From the NCBI GenBank assembly GCA_031268885.1, contig JAIRWR010000130.1, positions 1-58,488 on the forward strand: a DNA stretch of 58,488 nucleotides. The letters run 5' to 3'. Position numbers and translations under genes: made by a program. Position 1 is the stretch's first letter; every line of letters begins with the position of its first letter. Source of the DNA: Synergistaceae bacterium. GTDB lineage: Bacteria; Synergistota; Synergistia; Synergistales; Synergistaceae. The notes beneath the pieces were generated by a model. The model ran no database searches. It had not been told where the DNA came from and saw only the letters and a program-made list of their open reading frames with translations. Positions 50,920 through 58,488 of the stretch are shown here, one piece after another.

Positions 50920-52278
50920 ATGAAACAATACCCAAGGCACATCGACATTGATTACTCGAAGTATGCTCCGGATATCCCTCCCGATAAGCTTGAGGCAAAG
51001 TTCGGCCTGCCGCGCGAGGTGACGTTTTGCAAGGAGTGCGTTATGACAAACCAGAGGCCGACGTCCTGCTTTGAGTTCGAACATACGGCAAGAACCGCGA
51101 AAAAATCGCTGCGCATAAACGACGACGGCATCTGTGACGCGTGTCTTACGGCAAAATCTAAGGATAAGGGGATCGACTGGAAGGAGCGGGAGGGAGAGCT
51201 GATCGAACTATGCGACAGGTTCAGGCGCTCCGACGGTAAGTACGACTGCCTGGTTCCCGGTTCCGGCGGTAAGGACAGCTTTTATGCCGCTCACACGCTT
51301 AAATATAAATACGGTATGCACCCCCTCACAGTCACATGGGCGCCGAATATGTACACACCGTGGGGTTGGCACAACCTTCAATCATGGATAGGGGCCGGGT
51401 TCGACAATTATCTCTGCACTCCAAACGCCCTCACGCACAGACTCGTCACCAGGCTGGCGGTTGAAAACATATTTCACCCGTTTCAGGCGTTTATACTTGG
51501 ACAGAAACAGCTTGCGCCCAAGATTGCGGTGAAATTCGGCATCCCACTGGTCTTCTACGGCGAAAACGAGACTGAGTACGGCAATCCTCTGGCAGATGGC
51601 AAGAGCGCTCAAAGGGACCTGAAGTACTTCTCGACAAACGACAAGAACAATATCTACCTGGGCGGCGTCAGCCTGCGGGATCTTGAGAGCGAGTTCGGCG
51701 TCTCTCAGACCGATCTGTCGATATACCTGCCCGGCGAGACCAGCGACTTTACGGAGCATGGAATAGAGGTTCATTATCTAGGTTATTATCTGAAGTGGCA
51801 TCCTCAGGGCTCATATTATTACAGCGTCGAACACGGCGGATTTCAGCCCAGCCCGGAGCGTACGCCCGGAACGTACTCCAAGTACAATTCCATAGACGAC
51901 AAGATAGACGATCATCACTACTACACCACATATATCAAATATGGAATTGGCCGCTGCACATACGACGCGTCACAAGAGGTGCGCAACAAGGAGATTACTC
52001 ACGACGAGGCGGTTCTACTGACAAAGAAATTTGACGGGGAATACCCGCTGAGATTTGAGCGCGAGATATTCAACTACCTCTCCCTGCCCGAGAAACAATT
52101 CCCGGTCGCCAGCAGGATGTTCGAACAGCCCGTCATGGACAGGGAATATTTTCTGCATCTGGCCGACCGTTTCAGGTCGCCGCATATCTGGAAGCGCGTT
52201 GGCGATGAGTGGAAGCTGCGGCATACCCCATTTGAGGGGGAGAGCGGCGTAAATTACGGCGCGCCTCAGGGAGCATGA
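50920..52278 (+). CDS. pseA: N-acetyl sugar amidotransferase (PseA/WbpG family)
   Basis: 452 residues from the ATG at 50920 (GAGG seven bases upstream; 50914 possible). It has a cysteine pair region CKECVMTNQRP and CDAC for zinc, the PP-loop VPGSGGKDSFYAA for ATP, and the QNP-type acceptor region FYGENETEYGNPL. PseA/WbpG with HisF- and HisH-like partners converts an acetamido to an acetamidino group on pseudaminic acid or related sugars. The ATGA overlap with the next gene indicates tight coupling. No pseudaminic backbone genes are in the window. Confidence 0.9.
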   Translation: MKQYPRHIDIDYSKYAPDIPPDKLEAKFGLPREVTFCKECVMTNQRPTSCFEFEHTARTAKKSLRINDDGICDACLTAKSKDKGIDWKEREGELIELCDRFRRSDGKYDCLVPGSGGKDSFYAAHTLKYKYGMHPLTVTWAPNMYTPWGWHNLQSWIGAGFDNYLCTPNALTHRLVTRLAVENIFHPFQAFILGQKQLAPKIAVKFGIPLVFYGENETEYGNPLADGKSAQRDLKYFSTNDKNNIYLGGVSLRDLESEFGVSQTDLSIYLPGETSDFTEHGIEVHYLGYYLKWHPQGSYYYSVEHGGFQPSPERTPGTYSKYNSIDDKIDDHHYYTTYIKYGIGRCTYDASQEVRNKEITHDEAVLLTKKFDGEYPLRFEREIFNYLSLPEKQFPVASRMFEQPVMDREYFLHLADRFRSPHIWKRVGDEWKLRHTPFEGESGVNYGAPQGA

Positions 52279-53081
52279 TACTTGGACAGATGAACGAGGA
52301 CAGATTGATCAAGGATAGCATGAGACCAAAGGTCCGCCTAGTCGCTCGGTTGGACGTCAAGAATAATTATCTCGTGAAGGGAATTCATCTCGAGGGTCTG
52401 CGCAAGATGGGCGACCCGAATATATACGCGACTGACTATTACAATCAGGGCATCGACGAAATCCTCTATATGGACATAGTGGCCAGCCTGTACAATCGAA
52501 ACAGCCTGGGCGACATAATCAAACGCGCGACAGAGGATGTCTTTGTCCCAATCGCTGTCGGAGGCGGACTGCGCGGTATTGAGGATGTCCGCGGCACGCT
52601 GAGGCTTGGCGCTGACAAGGTGACGATAAATACGGCGGCAATCAAGAACGAAAGGATAATATCCGAGGTCGCGGAGACCTTCGGCAGCCAGTGTATGGTG
52701 TTGAGCGTCGAAGCTAAACGCAGACCTGACGCGATGGGCTGGGAGGCGTACTATGACAATGGAAGAGAGCACTCTGGAAAGGACGCGATAGAGTGGGTAC
52801 GCCGCGGAGTTGAACTTGGGGCGGGCGAAATCTTATTGACCAGCGTCGATCAGGAGGGCACCGAACACGGTATGGACTTCGAACTGATAAGCAAGGTATG
52901 TGCCGCTGTAAACGTGCCGGTAATCGTGTCCGGAGGATGCGGAGGCGCTCCTGATATCGCTGCGGCGGCGCTGTCCGGAGCGAGCGCTGTCGCTGTGGCG
53001 AGCGTTCTTCACTATAAGAAGGCGGACGCGAGGTCGCTGAAGGAACAAACTTTAGCCAAAGGAGTGAATATGCGGCTTTGA
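52275..53081 (+). CDS. hisF: HisF-like ammonia-channel subunit of the sugar amidotransferase
   Basis: 268 residues, with the ATG overlapping the pseA stop (ATGA). It has the beta/alpha barrel of imidazole glycerol-phosphate synthase cyclase: RLDVKNNYLVKGIH, PIAVGGGLRGIEDV, and VIVSGGCGGAPDI. The catalytic Asp of the second half barrel (AIDAKR in HisF) is SVEAKR here, an Asp to Glu change. That agrees with a role in passing ammonia from HisH to PseA rather than in histidine synthesis, where the cyclase residue is needed. Confidence 0.87.
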   Translation: MILGQMNEDRLIKDSMRPKVRLVARLDVKNNYLVKGIHLEGLRKMGDPNIYATDYYNQGIDEILYMDIVASLYNRNSLGDIIKRATEDVFVPIAVGGGLRGIEDVRGTLRLGADKVTINTAAIKNERIISEVAETFGSQCMVLSVEAKRRPDAMGWEAYYDNGREHSGKDAIEWVRRGVELGAGEILLTSVDQEGTEHGMDFELISKVCAAVNVPVIVSGGCGGAPDIAAAALSGASAVAVASVLHYKKADARSLKEQTLAKGVNMRL

Positions 53082-53764
53082 TCGTCACAATCATTAACTA
53101 CGGACTCTCCAATCTGTTGAGCATGTCGCGCGCGGTACGGAACCTTGGGCATGAGCCGGTCGTGACAAGCGCCCCCAAAGACGTCGATAAGGCCGAAATA
53201 CTGATATTGCCCGGTGTTGGAGCATTCAAGGACGGCATGGACGGACTCTCCCATCTGGAGCTTGTCGAGCCTATTATAAAAAAGGCCCGCTCTGGCTGCC
53301 CACTTCTGGCAATCTGTCTGGGAATGCAGATGCTGTTTGATGAGAGCGACGAGTTTGGGGTCACTAAAGGGCTTGGGCTGATCCCCGGGAGGGTTGAGAG
53401 GATACCGGATTTAAACGTCAGAGACGAGCGCCAGCGCGTGCCTCACGTCAGCTGGAACGGGCTGTATCCCCCTGACATCGGCTTCGTGGACGATCCCCGC
53501 TCCGAGGGCACTGAAGATAATTTTGGTTCGACGCTGTTACTCGGCGCCCAACCTGGCGACGAGGTATATTTTATTCACAGTTTCGAGGGGAAACCGGTCG
53601 ATAACAGACACATCGCCGCTGTTACATATTATGGCGGCCGGAGAATTTGTGCTATAGTCAGTAATGACAGTGTCTTTGGAACACAATTTCATCCCGAGAA
53701 GAGCGGAGCGGTCGGGCTAAATATACTAAAAAATTTTCTATCGCTCCACAAAAGTCCGTCCTAA
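53078..53764 (+). CDS. hisH: HisH-like glutaminase subunit of the sugar amidotransferase
   Basis: 228 residues from a TTG that overlaps the hisF stop (TTGA). It is a class I glutamine amidotransferase: the nucleophile in LAICLGMQMLFDES, LPGVGAFKDGM as oxyanion strand, and the His-Glu pair in GTQFHPEKSG. It makes ammonia from glutamine for PseA through the HisF-like barrel. A terminator-like hairpin follows. Confidence 0.88.
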   Translation: MIVTIINYGLSNLLSMSRAVRNLGHEPVVTSAPKDVDKAEILILPGVGAFKDGMDGLSHLELVEPIIKKARSGCPLLAICLGMQMLFDESDEFGVTKGLGLIPGRVERIPDLNVRDERQRVPHVSWNGLYPPDIGFVDDPRSEGTEDNFGSTLLLGAQPGDEVYFIHSFEGKPVDNRHIAAVTYYGGRRICAIVSNDSVFGTQFHPEKSGAVGLNILKNFLSLHKSPS

Positions 53765-53774
53765 AAATTTTCGC

Positions 53775-53812
53775 GGCCGCTTCACGGAAAAAACCTCCTC
53801 CGCGGAGCGGCC
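53775..53812. terminator. hairpin between convergent hisH and maf
   Basis: GGCCGCT (53775-53781) pairs with AGCGGCC (53806-53812) with a 24-base loop; a run of A in the loop and T-rich flank on the minus strand are seen. It may end both transcripts. Confidence 0.45.
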
Positions 53813-53822
53813 ACAGTTTATC

Positions 53823-56720
53823 TTACGCCTGGCTTCCCGCCGGAACGGCGTCATCCACAACGGCATATGACTCCGGGGCATCCTCTTCGTCGTTTTCATC
53901 CTCTGGAGCGACCGTCGGCGCTTCTTCCCTCAGCATAATCAGATTTGGCGAGACGCCCCGCCGCACCAGCTCGTCATAAAATTTTCTGCCATAGGGAAAT
54001 CTCATAGATCTGAGAAAATTCAAATCGGCCGCTATCTCGTCAATGATGCGATCGGCTGTCTCGGCTATATTCCTGTCCTCGGCTTCCAGACAGTCGGCCA
54101 CGGCGTTGGAGAGCCAGGCGATGTGGCTCATCGCCCACCCTGGCACTGAGAGATAATACTTGCTCACTCCCCGCCAGATCAGATCGAGCGACTTTGCGAT
54201 GTCTCCGGAATAAAGCGCTCTCTGAGCCTCGGCCCTTGTCCGGAACCACTCAGTCCTCTCCTTTGACGACCCCAGCATCTGAGCGTCCTCGTATTCGCCA
54301 ACCTGTCCGCTCATTATGGAATCCAGAAGGCTGTTTGCTTCCTCGTCTATGCCGCCGCAATCCACGGCGTTGGCGAGCATGACCTCCGCCTGCTGGTAAT
54401 TGGGAAAACAGCAGAGATCCCTGGAGACGAGAACTCTGGCGTAATCCTTATAGAACTTCGCCATTGCCGATACCAGCATCTCCATTCCTGTAAAGAAATC
54501 CGCCGCGCACTTCATATAACTTCTGGCCTCGGCTGCCCTGCCCTCCTCGTAGAGAAGCATGGACAGGTTCCACATCAGGTCTCCCTCCCACTCCAGCAGA
54601 GTTGGATCGCATCTGGCCAGCAGGTTGTCAAAGCGCAGCCTGACATCCGCAAAATCATCCTCTTCCACCGCGGATTCAAACTCCTCGAACAGGTCCATCG
54701 CAAGGCTCAGGGCTTCATCCGAGCCAAGCGGATCCGGTTCGAGCACATGCTCTCTGTAGTGAGCTACAGCGGACCTGGCATAACGAAGCCACTTTCTCAT
54801 AAAGACGACCACAGCGTTATGAGCTTCCACTATCTCCCCGTACAACGCCTGCCACTGCGTTATCTGCTCGACCGTCTCCAACTGCCTGACAAACGACAGC
54901 TTTACCGACGCGAGATGAGTGTAGCTCTGCCCCATAAACGCGAGAGTGGCGTGTGAGTTGTGTATTCTGTCTATCAGCGAACCCGCGGACCTGGAGACCT
55001 CCAGCCGCATATTTTGCGTCAGTCCGGACGCGCCTGTCCTCTCTACAAATTCTTCAACTCTCTTCAGCTGTTCAGTTATCATATCCAGCTTGTCCAGTTC
55101 GCCTTCGATGCGCACCAATATGGCATCGGCGGCAGCGACTCTGTCGGAGTCACCTCTGTCCGCCGCAACGACCTCCGCCGGAGTGAGCTCCATGGGATCG
55201 AGGTCCTTCACATATTCGTCGATAAAGTCGGCGAGCGGCGTTACCCTAGTTCCGAGTATGAGCGCTCCACCCTCCGTACAGTCGTATGACTTAATATGAG
55301 GAGTCTGTCTTATATTGTTCTCCAAAAGCCTCAAAAATGAGAGCCAGACTTCCGAGGTATATACTGTGCCCCCAAGCGCTCCAGGAATTTTGAAGAGGTT
55401 GGGATTGCGATCCGGCGATGGGATGTCCTCTATCAGGCCGACGTCTCCGGCGTGAGATCTGCCGTCAGTTCCATAAGCCAAATCCTGCCCTATGATCGCT
55501 ACGGCGGAAGCCCCGAACTCGGAGGCGATGGCGTAATTCACGTGCGCGACGGATGTCCCGGAACTCATCAGCCTGCCCCCAAGCGTATCCTGGACCAGCC
55601 ATACGTCAGTGCTCACAGAGTTTTTGCCTATGATGCAGACCGGACCCGGCCAACGCCCGCTTATCCGCGGTATGCAGACAGCCTGAGAGACCAGCAGGAT
55701 ATTTTCACACTCTTCCCGATATTTTTCGACGTTCGTGGCGAAAAAGATATTGTACGTCTCGACAACTCTCTCCAGCACTGTGACAATATGAGGCCGTATT
55801 CCGTTTTTAAGCAGCTTCTCGAGCACGGCGTCCGCGGCCACTATTACGCACTTGTCCTGCACGTCCTTCAAGAGGTGGAAATTTTTGTCGAGCGACGGGC
55901 CGGCCGCGACGCAGACAAACGGCCTGTTTTTGAAGCGGTCCCCCAGCGAGTCGATCTTGTCGCCGTAAACTATCCAGGGCGACATAAGGGCCATCTGACG
56001 CATACCAAGCAGCGAATCTTCCGGGGAGTTCCCCAGATACTGAAGCTGCATCAGCACCCACTCCCTCATCCTCCTGTTGGCGTCTTTGAAGAAGTTCTCC
56101 CAGATTTTCTCCTCGCCGGGATGTCCGGTTGCCATCGCCTTCACTATCACAAAGAGTCCAGCTGGGCCCAATGTTCCGCCCACCGCCTCCTGCAGCAGCA
56201 TCTTTTGCGCGTTCGCGGCCTCCAGCTTCAGCCGCTCCCTCTCTTCTTCGTCTTCGATGCCGTCTATGCCGGCATCCCTGGGATTTTCTGACAGGAACAA
56301 CAGCCGGCACGCCGGTGGAAGCCCCTTATAGACGCGCATCAGGTGCAGCACGTAAGCTAACAGCGACAGGTTGGGCTCGAAGACGAGCAGGCCGAGCGCG
56401 TCCCTGGGGAGAACGCGTGTCGCGTCGAACAGATACGGCGGCGCTCCTATGCCGTATAGGATGAAGATGGGTTTGTCCTTGTCCTTCTTGTTCCAGTTGA
56501 ACTTGGGTTCGTCCGAACTCTGGAAGAACGGCTCGCTCGTCAGTCCCTCGTACCATGTGCCCTTTGGCGTCTCCGTCTCGAAGTGGTTAAACTTGTGACC
56601 GTGTTTCTCCACATATTCATCCAGCAGCGCCGCCAGCGCTGGCTGGCGCTGGCGGAGCACGCTCATGTTCTCATTCCACGCCGACAGAGTCTCCGGCGCG
56701 CGGCGCAGTTCCTTGGCCAT
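53823..56720 (-). CDS. motility accessory factor (Maf) glycosyltransferase, DUF115
   Basis: 965 residues, longer than typical Maf (~650). The N-terminal third includes FNHFETETPKGTWYEG and PPYLFDATRVLPRDALGLLV. The DUF115 / MAF_flag10 nucleotide-sugar-like domain lies at about 250-450: PFVCVAAGPSLDKNFH (GPS motif), VIVAADAVLEKLL, and AIIGQDLAYGTDGRSHAGD. A long helical TPR-like C-terminus follows. Maf enzymes attach nonulosonic acids to flagellin in the cytoplasm before export. Convergent with pseA-hisF-hisH and downstream of csrA, fitting flagellin modification. Confidence 0.88.
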   Translation of the reverse strand: MAKELRRAPETLSAWNENMSVLRQRQPALAALLDEYVEKHGHKFNHFETETPKGTWYEGLTSEPFFQSSDEPKFNWNKKDKDKPIFILYGIGAPPYLFDATRVLPRDALGLLVFEPNLSLLAYVLHLMRVYKGLPPACRLLFLSENPRDAGIDGIEDEEERERLKLEAANAQKMLLQEAVGGTLGPAGLFVIVKAMATGHPGEEKIWENFFKDANRRMREWVLMQLQYLGNSPEDSLLGMRQMALMSPWIVYGDKIDSLGDRFKNRPFVCVAAGPSLDKNFHLLKDVQDKCVIVAADAVLEKLLKNGIRPHIVTVLERVVETYNIFFATNVEKYREECENILLVSQAVCIPRISGRWPGPVCIIGKNSVSTDVWLVQDTLGGRLMSSGTSVAHVNYAIASEFGASAVAIIGQDLAYGTDGRSHAGDVGLIEDIPSPDRNPNLFKIPGALGGTVYTSEVWLSFLRLLENNIRQTPHIKSYDCTEGGALILGTRVTPLADFIDEYVKDLDPMELTPAEVVAADRGDSDRVAAADAILVRIEGELDKLDMITEQLKRVEEFVERTGASGLTQNMRLEVSRSAGSLIDRIHNSHATLAFMGQSYTHLASVKLSFVRQLETVEQITQWQALYGEIVEAHNAVVVFMRKWLRYARSAVAHYREHVLEPDPLGSDEALSLAMDLFEEFESAVEEDDFADVRLRFDNLLARCDPTLLEWEGDLMWNLSMLLYEEGRAAEARSYMKCAADFFTGMEMLVSAMAKFYKDYARVLVSRDLCCFPNYQQAEVMLANAVDCGGIDEEANSLLDSIMSGQVGEYEDAQMLGSSKERTEWFRTRAEAQRALYSGDIAKSLDLIWRGVSKYYLSVPGWAMSHIAWLSNAVADCLEAEDRNIAETADRIIDEIAADLNFLRSMRFPYGRKFYDELVRRGVSPNLIMLREEAPTVAPEDENDEEDAPESYAVVDDAVPAGSQA

Positions 56721-56743
56721 GTTATCCCCTCCAGTTCTGGCCC

Positions 56744-57085
56744 TCAGTCCTTATCCTGCCTGTCGGGCTTGTGATCTTTATCAGCCTCATCCCGCGGACT
56801 CTTCCTCTTCTTGGCTATCAGGCCCGATACGCTCTTTTTGGTAGCTATGAGGTCGGACACCCCTCCCTTTGCGGGCGTGAGCGGTATCTCCGGCGTCGCA
56901 GTCTCTTCGGCGGCCTTTCGGTTTTCAGCCACTATGGCCTCCCACAGCTCCTTACGCCAGACCTGCACGGTGCGCGGCGCGTCTATGCCGAGGCGAACCA
57001 TGTCGCCCTTCACCTCTACCACCGTTATCTCTATCTCGTCTCCGAAACGCAAAGCCTCCCCGGGCCTTCTGCTCAGGACAAGCAT
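56744..57085 (-). CDS. csrA: CsrA with an extended C-terminus
   Basis: 113 residues, against 60-75 in most CsrA. The core MLVLSRRPGEALRFGDEIEI (RNA-binding strand 1) and APRTVQVWRKELWEAIVAEN (strand 5 with the key Arg of WRKEL) are intact. The extension is disordered-looking and has a near-repeat SDLIATKKS / SGLIAKKRKS, then a charged tail DKDHKPDRQDKD. CsrA represses flagellin translation in flagellated bacteria and is released by FliW, whose gene ends two bases upstream. The maf gene follows after 23 bases. Confidence 0.9.
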   Translation of the reverse strand: MLVLSRRPGEALRFGDEIEITVVEVKGDMVRLGIDAPRTVQVWRKELWEAIVAENRKAAEETATPEIPLTPAKGGVSDLIATKKSVSGLIAKKRKSPRDEADKDHKPDRQDKD

Positions 57086-57087
57086 AA

Positions 57088-57567
57088 CTAGCGAGCCTCT
57101 TCGGTGGAGACGGCCTGTTCTCTCATCTTCGCCCTGATGTCCTCTTCCAGCACCCTGTATCTGAAGTCGTATTCCTCGTTCAGCGCTATCGACTGCACCG
57201 CGACGCGGCTCTGCCTGTTGATCACTATGGGGGACCTGAGGTTTGCCGTCATATCCCAGGGGCGCCCGGGCGGGATGGTAACAACTATCAGTATCGCTAT
57301 GTCCTCCATGTTCACGTTGCCGATCAAGTCCAGGAACTCCCTCGGTATCTTGGCGTTGTAATCGCTCTTTATCGTGTCCGGGGTGACCACCGGAAGGGCT
57401 AGGCTTCCCTCGTCCGTGCTCTGTATCCACATTATGGCGTTGTCGTCGTCTCCGACCAGAATCCAACTGTGTCTGTTCTCGAAACCCGGAATGCCCGCGG
57501 GAAAGCGAATGATGTCGTCATCGTCCACCTCCAGAACGCCGAACCTAGTGGAAGCCAATTTTATCAT
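57088..57567 (-). CDS. fliW: flagellar assembly factor FliW
   Basis: 159 residues from the ATG at 57567, with AAGGAGG nine bases upstream. Family features: KLASTRFGVLEVDDDDIIRF, FPAGIPGFE, MWIQSTDEGSLALPVV and the conserved NLRSPIVIN. FliW binds flagellin and CsrA in turn, so excess flagellin frees CsrA to repress flagellin mRNA. Gene order flgL-fliW-csrA is the conserved one in many phyla. Confidence 0.94.
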   Translation of the reverse strand: MIKLASTRFGVLEVDDDDIIRFPAGIPGFENRHSWILVGDDDNAIMWIQSTDEGSLALPVVTPDTIKSDYNAKIPREFLDLIGNVNMEDIAILIVVTIPPGRPWDMTANLRSPIVINRQSRVAVQSIALNEEYDFRYRVLEEDIRAKMREQAVSTEEAR

Positions 57568-57596
57568 CCTCAAGTTCCTCCTTGAAATTATCCGCC

Positions 57597-58488
57597 CTAC
57601 CTCAAGAAGTCCAGCAGCGTAACCTGCATTATGCGGGCTATCGACGCCAGGCTTGCCTCGTAGATGCTGGCGGCCATCTCGTACTGCGTGATGACCTCCG
57701 CGAGATCCACGCCAACCGTCTGATCGTGGAGCTCCGTGTAGTTAGTATTGTTCGACACATAACGGCTCTCCGTCGTACTGTATCTGTTAGTGAGCGCGCC
57801 GACCTGGGCCCTGTTCTTCAGCAGCGTGTTCAGCCAGTTGTCGAGCTTGGTGAGCATTATATCAGATATGCCGTCGACGTCTCCACCCTCCACCGCCGAA
57901 ATCAACTGGTCCATGACGCCGAAGAAGTCGATCTTCTTGACGTTGTTGCCGGTGCGTGTGGTAGTGAGCTGGTTGAACGGGCCTTGTACGCTGGCGGAGG
58001 ATCTGGTACCGTTTGTAATCCCCAGCGCGGCGGGCACGCTGCCGGTTCCAGTAACGGTGAACGTGGTCCCATCTTTTGACTGAATGACTAGCTGTCTCTT
58101 GCTGTTCAGACTCGCGAGGATATCTGTACCCGAGGCTGCTGTATTTATATAATCGACCACTTGCTGCGCGGTGGGATTTGCGGTAAAGAGAGCGTCGAAT
58201 GTAACTGTGATTGGCGTGCCGCCGTTCGGAGTAATAGTCAGCGTATCTCCCGCGGCGATAGTAGCGAGATTAGCGCTGACCAGGCTGACCGTCCCCGTCA
58301 CGCTTGGCTCAAAGGCGACGCTCACAGCGGCCGAGTTGTTTCCAACGGGGAATCCCAGATCCACGAGATCGGACGCGACGCCAGCGCTCAGCTCGAACGT
58401 ATAGCCCTTGGGCGACCAGAGGGTCATGCGCTTTCCGTCTGTCGGGTCCTCTATCAGAGCCGCGCGGAGGTCCTGTCCTTGAAAGCGG
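57597..58488 (-). CDS. flgL: flagellar hook-filament junction protein FlgL (5' end outside window)
   Basis: The frame is open to the window edge, so the N-terminal part is missing; the ATG at 58427 is probably internal. The C-terminal D0/D1 helices are clear: AEVITQYEMAASIYEASLAS and IARIMQVTLLDFLR. A beta-rich central domain (TLTITPNGGTPITVTFDAL, GTRSSASVQGPF) is inserted before them. FlgL (HAP3) joins the hook-associated FlgK to the flagellin filament. It is followed after 29 bases by fliW. Confidence 0.85.
   Translation of the reverse strand, partial: RFQGQDLRAALIEDPTDGKRMTLWSPKGYTFELSAGVASDLVDLGFPVGNNSAAVSVAFEPSVTGTVSLVSANLATIAAGDTLTITPNGGTPITVTFDALFTANPTAQQVVDYINTAASGTDILASLNSKRQLVIQSKDGTTFTVTGTGSVPAALGITNGTRSSASVQGPFNQLTTTRTGNNVKKIDFFGVMDQLISAVEGGDVDGISDIMLTKLDNWLNTLLKNRAQVGALTNRYSTTESRYVSNNTNYTELHDQTVGVDLAEVITQYEMAASIYEASLASIARIMQVTLLDFLR

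Noticed and set aside
56744-57466. A 240-residue protein ending in CsrA
   Set aside because: The extra N-terminal part is antisense-like sequence within fliW; CsrA starts with its conserved MLVLSRR at 57085.

Overview
The window looks like a chromosomal segment of a flagellated, probably anaerobic member of the Synergistota. Three things support this: two large secreted proteins carry a Synergist-CTERM-like sorting signal (GGGGCNGG followed by a hydrophobic stretch and basic residues), the flagellar genes include a Maf-type glycosyltransferase beside flgL-fliW-csrA, and a pair of DUF5058-type membrane proteins sits next to an M20 amidohydrolase. The coding sequence is moderately GC-rich, except for an AT-rich block at 1-3300 that carries a restriction-modification system and looks acquired. 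The species cannot be named from the sequence.

Layout. 1-3370: end of a methyltransferase, greA, a D12-class adenine methyltransferase overlapping an HNH nuclease by GTGA, a decayed superfamily-2 helicase and tRNA-Pro(GGG). 3576-6981: fliS, an FlgN-like chaperone, an M48 metalloprotease and a serpin. 6989-10666 and 18296-21271: two paralogous leucine-rich-repeat/Ig/InlB-repeat surface proteins on the minus strand. In the first, the sorting signal is internal and an in-frame FecR domain follows; the second stops at the sorting signal and keeps only a scrap of FecR. Between them lie a polar amino acid ABC transporter with an ornithine-cyclodeaminase-like enzyme, a CarD-like regulator, a small secreted protein and dhaL-dhaK. 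21528-24597: two membrane proteins and an AbgB-like M20 amidohydrolase. 24827-26705: a PspA / GYF-domain / PASTA-like operon. 27552-35041: a BMP-type ABC importer followed, apparently in one operon, by a formylglycine-enzyme-like protein and a TIM-barrel glycosidase. 35478-37724: a small membrane protein, malQ and a frameshifted small gene.

37891-50290 is core housekeeping: a ComEC-like beta-lactamase-fold hydrolase with DUF3006, then tmk-yaaR-holB-ricT-ftsY (the order familiar from Firmicutes), a large unrecognised protein, DUF4416, purB, glpX, glutaredoxin, folB and pgi. 50489-53764 holds an orphan Imm51-like immunity protein and a pseA-hisF-hisH cassette for a nonulosonic acid amidino group. 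It converges on 53823-58488 (flgL, fliW, csrA, maf on the minus strand). The last two blocks together probably decorate flagellin and set its synthesis level through FliW-CsrA.

Between genes there are good sigma70-type promoters, several intrinsic terminators, a promoter-proximal terminator in front of dhaL that looks like an attenuator, small inverted-repeat elements, and several gene remnants too decayed to be intact genes. No CRISPR array, rRNA or complete insertion sequence was seen. The observations most worth checking are the internal sorting signal/FecR fusion with its remnant partner, the FGE-like/glycosidase/BMP importer locus, and the extended CsrA.
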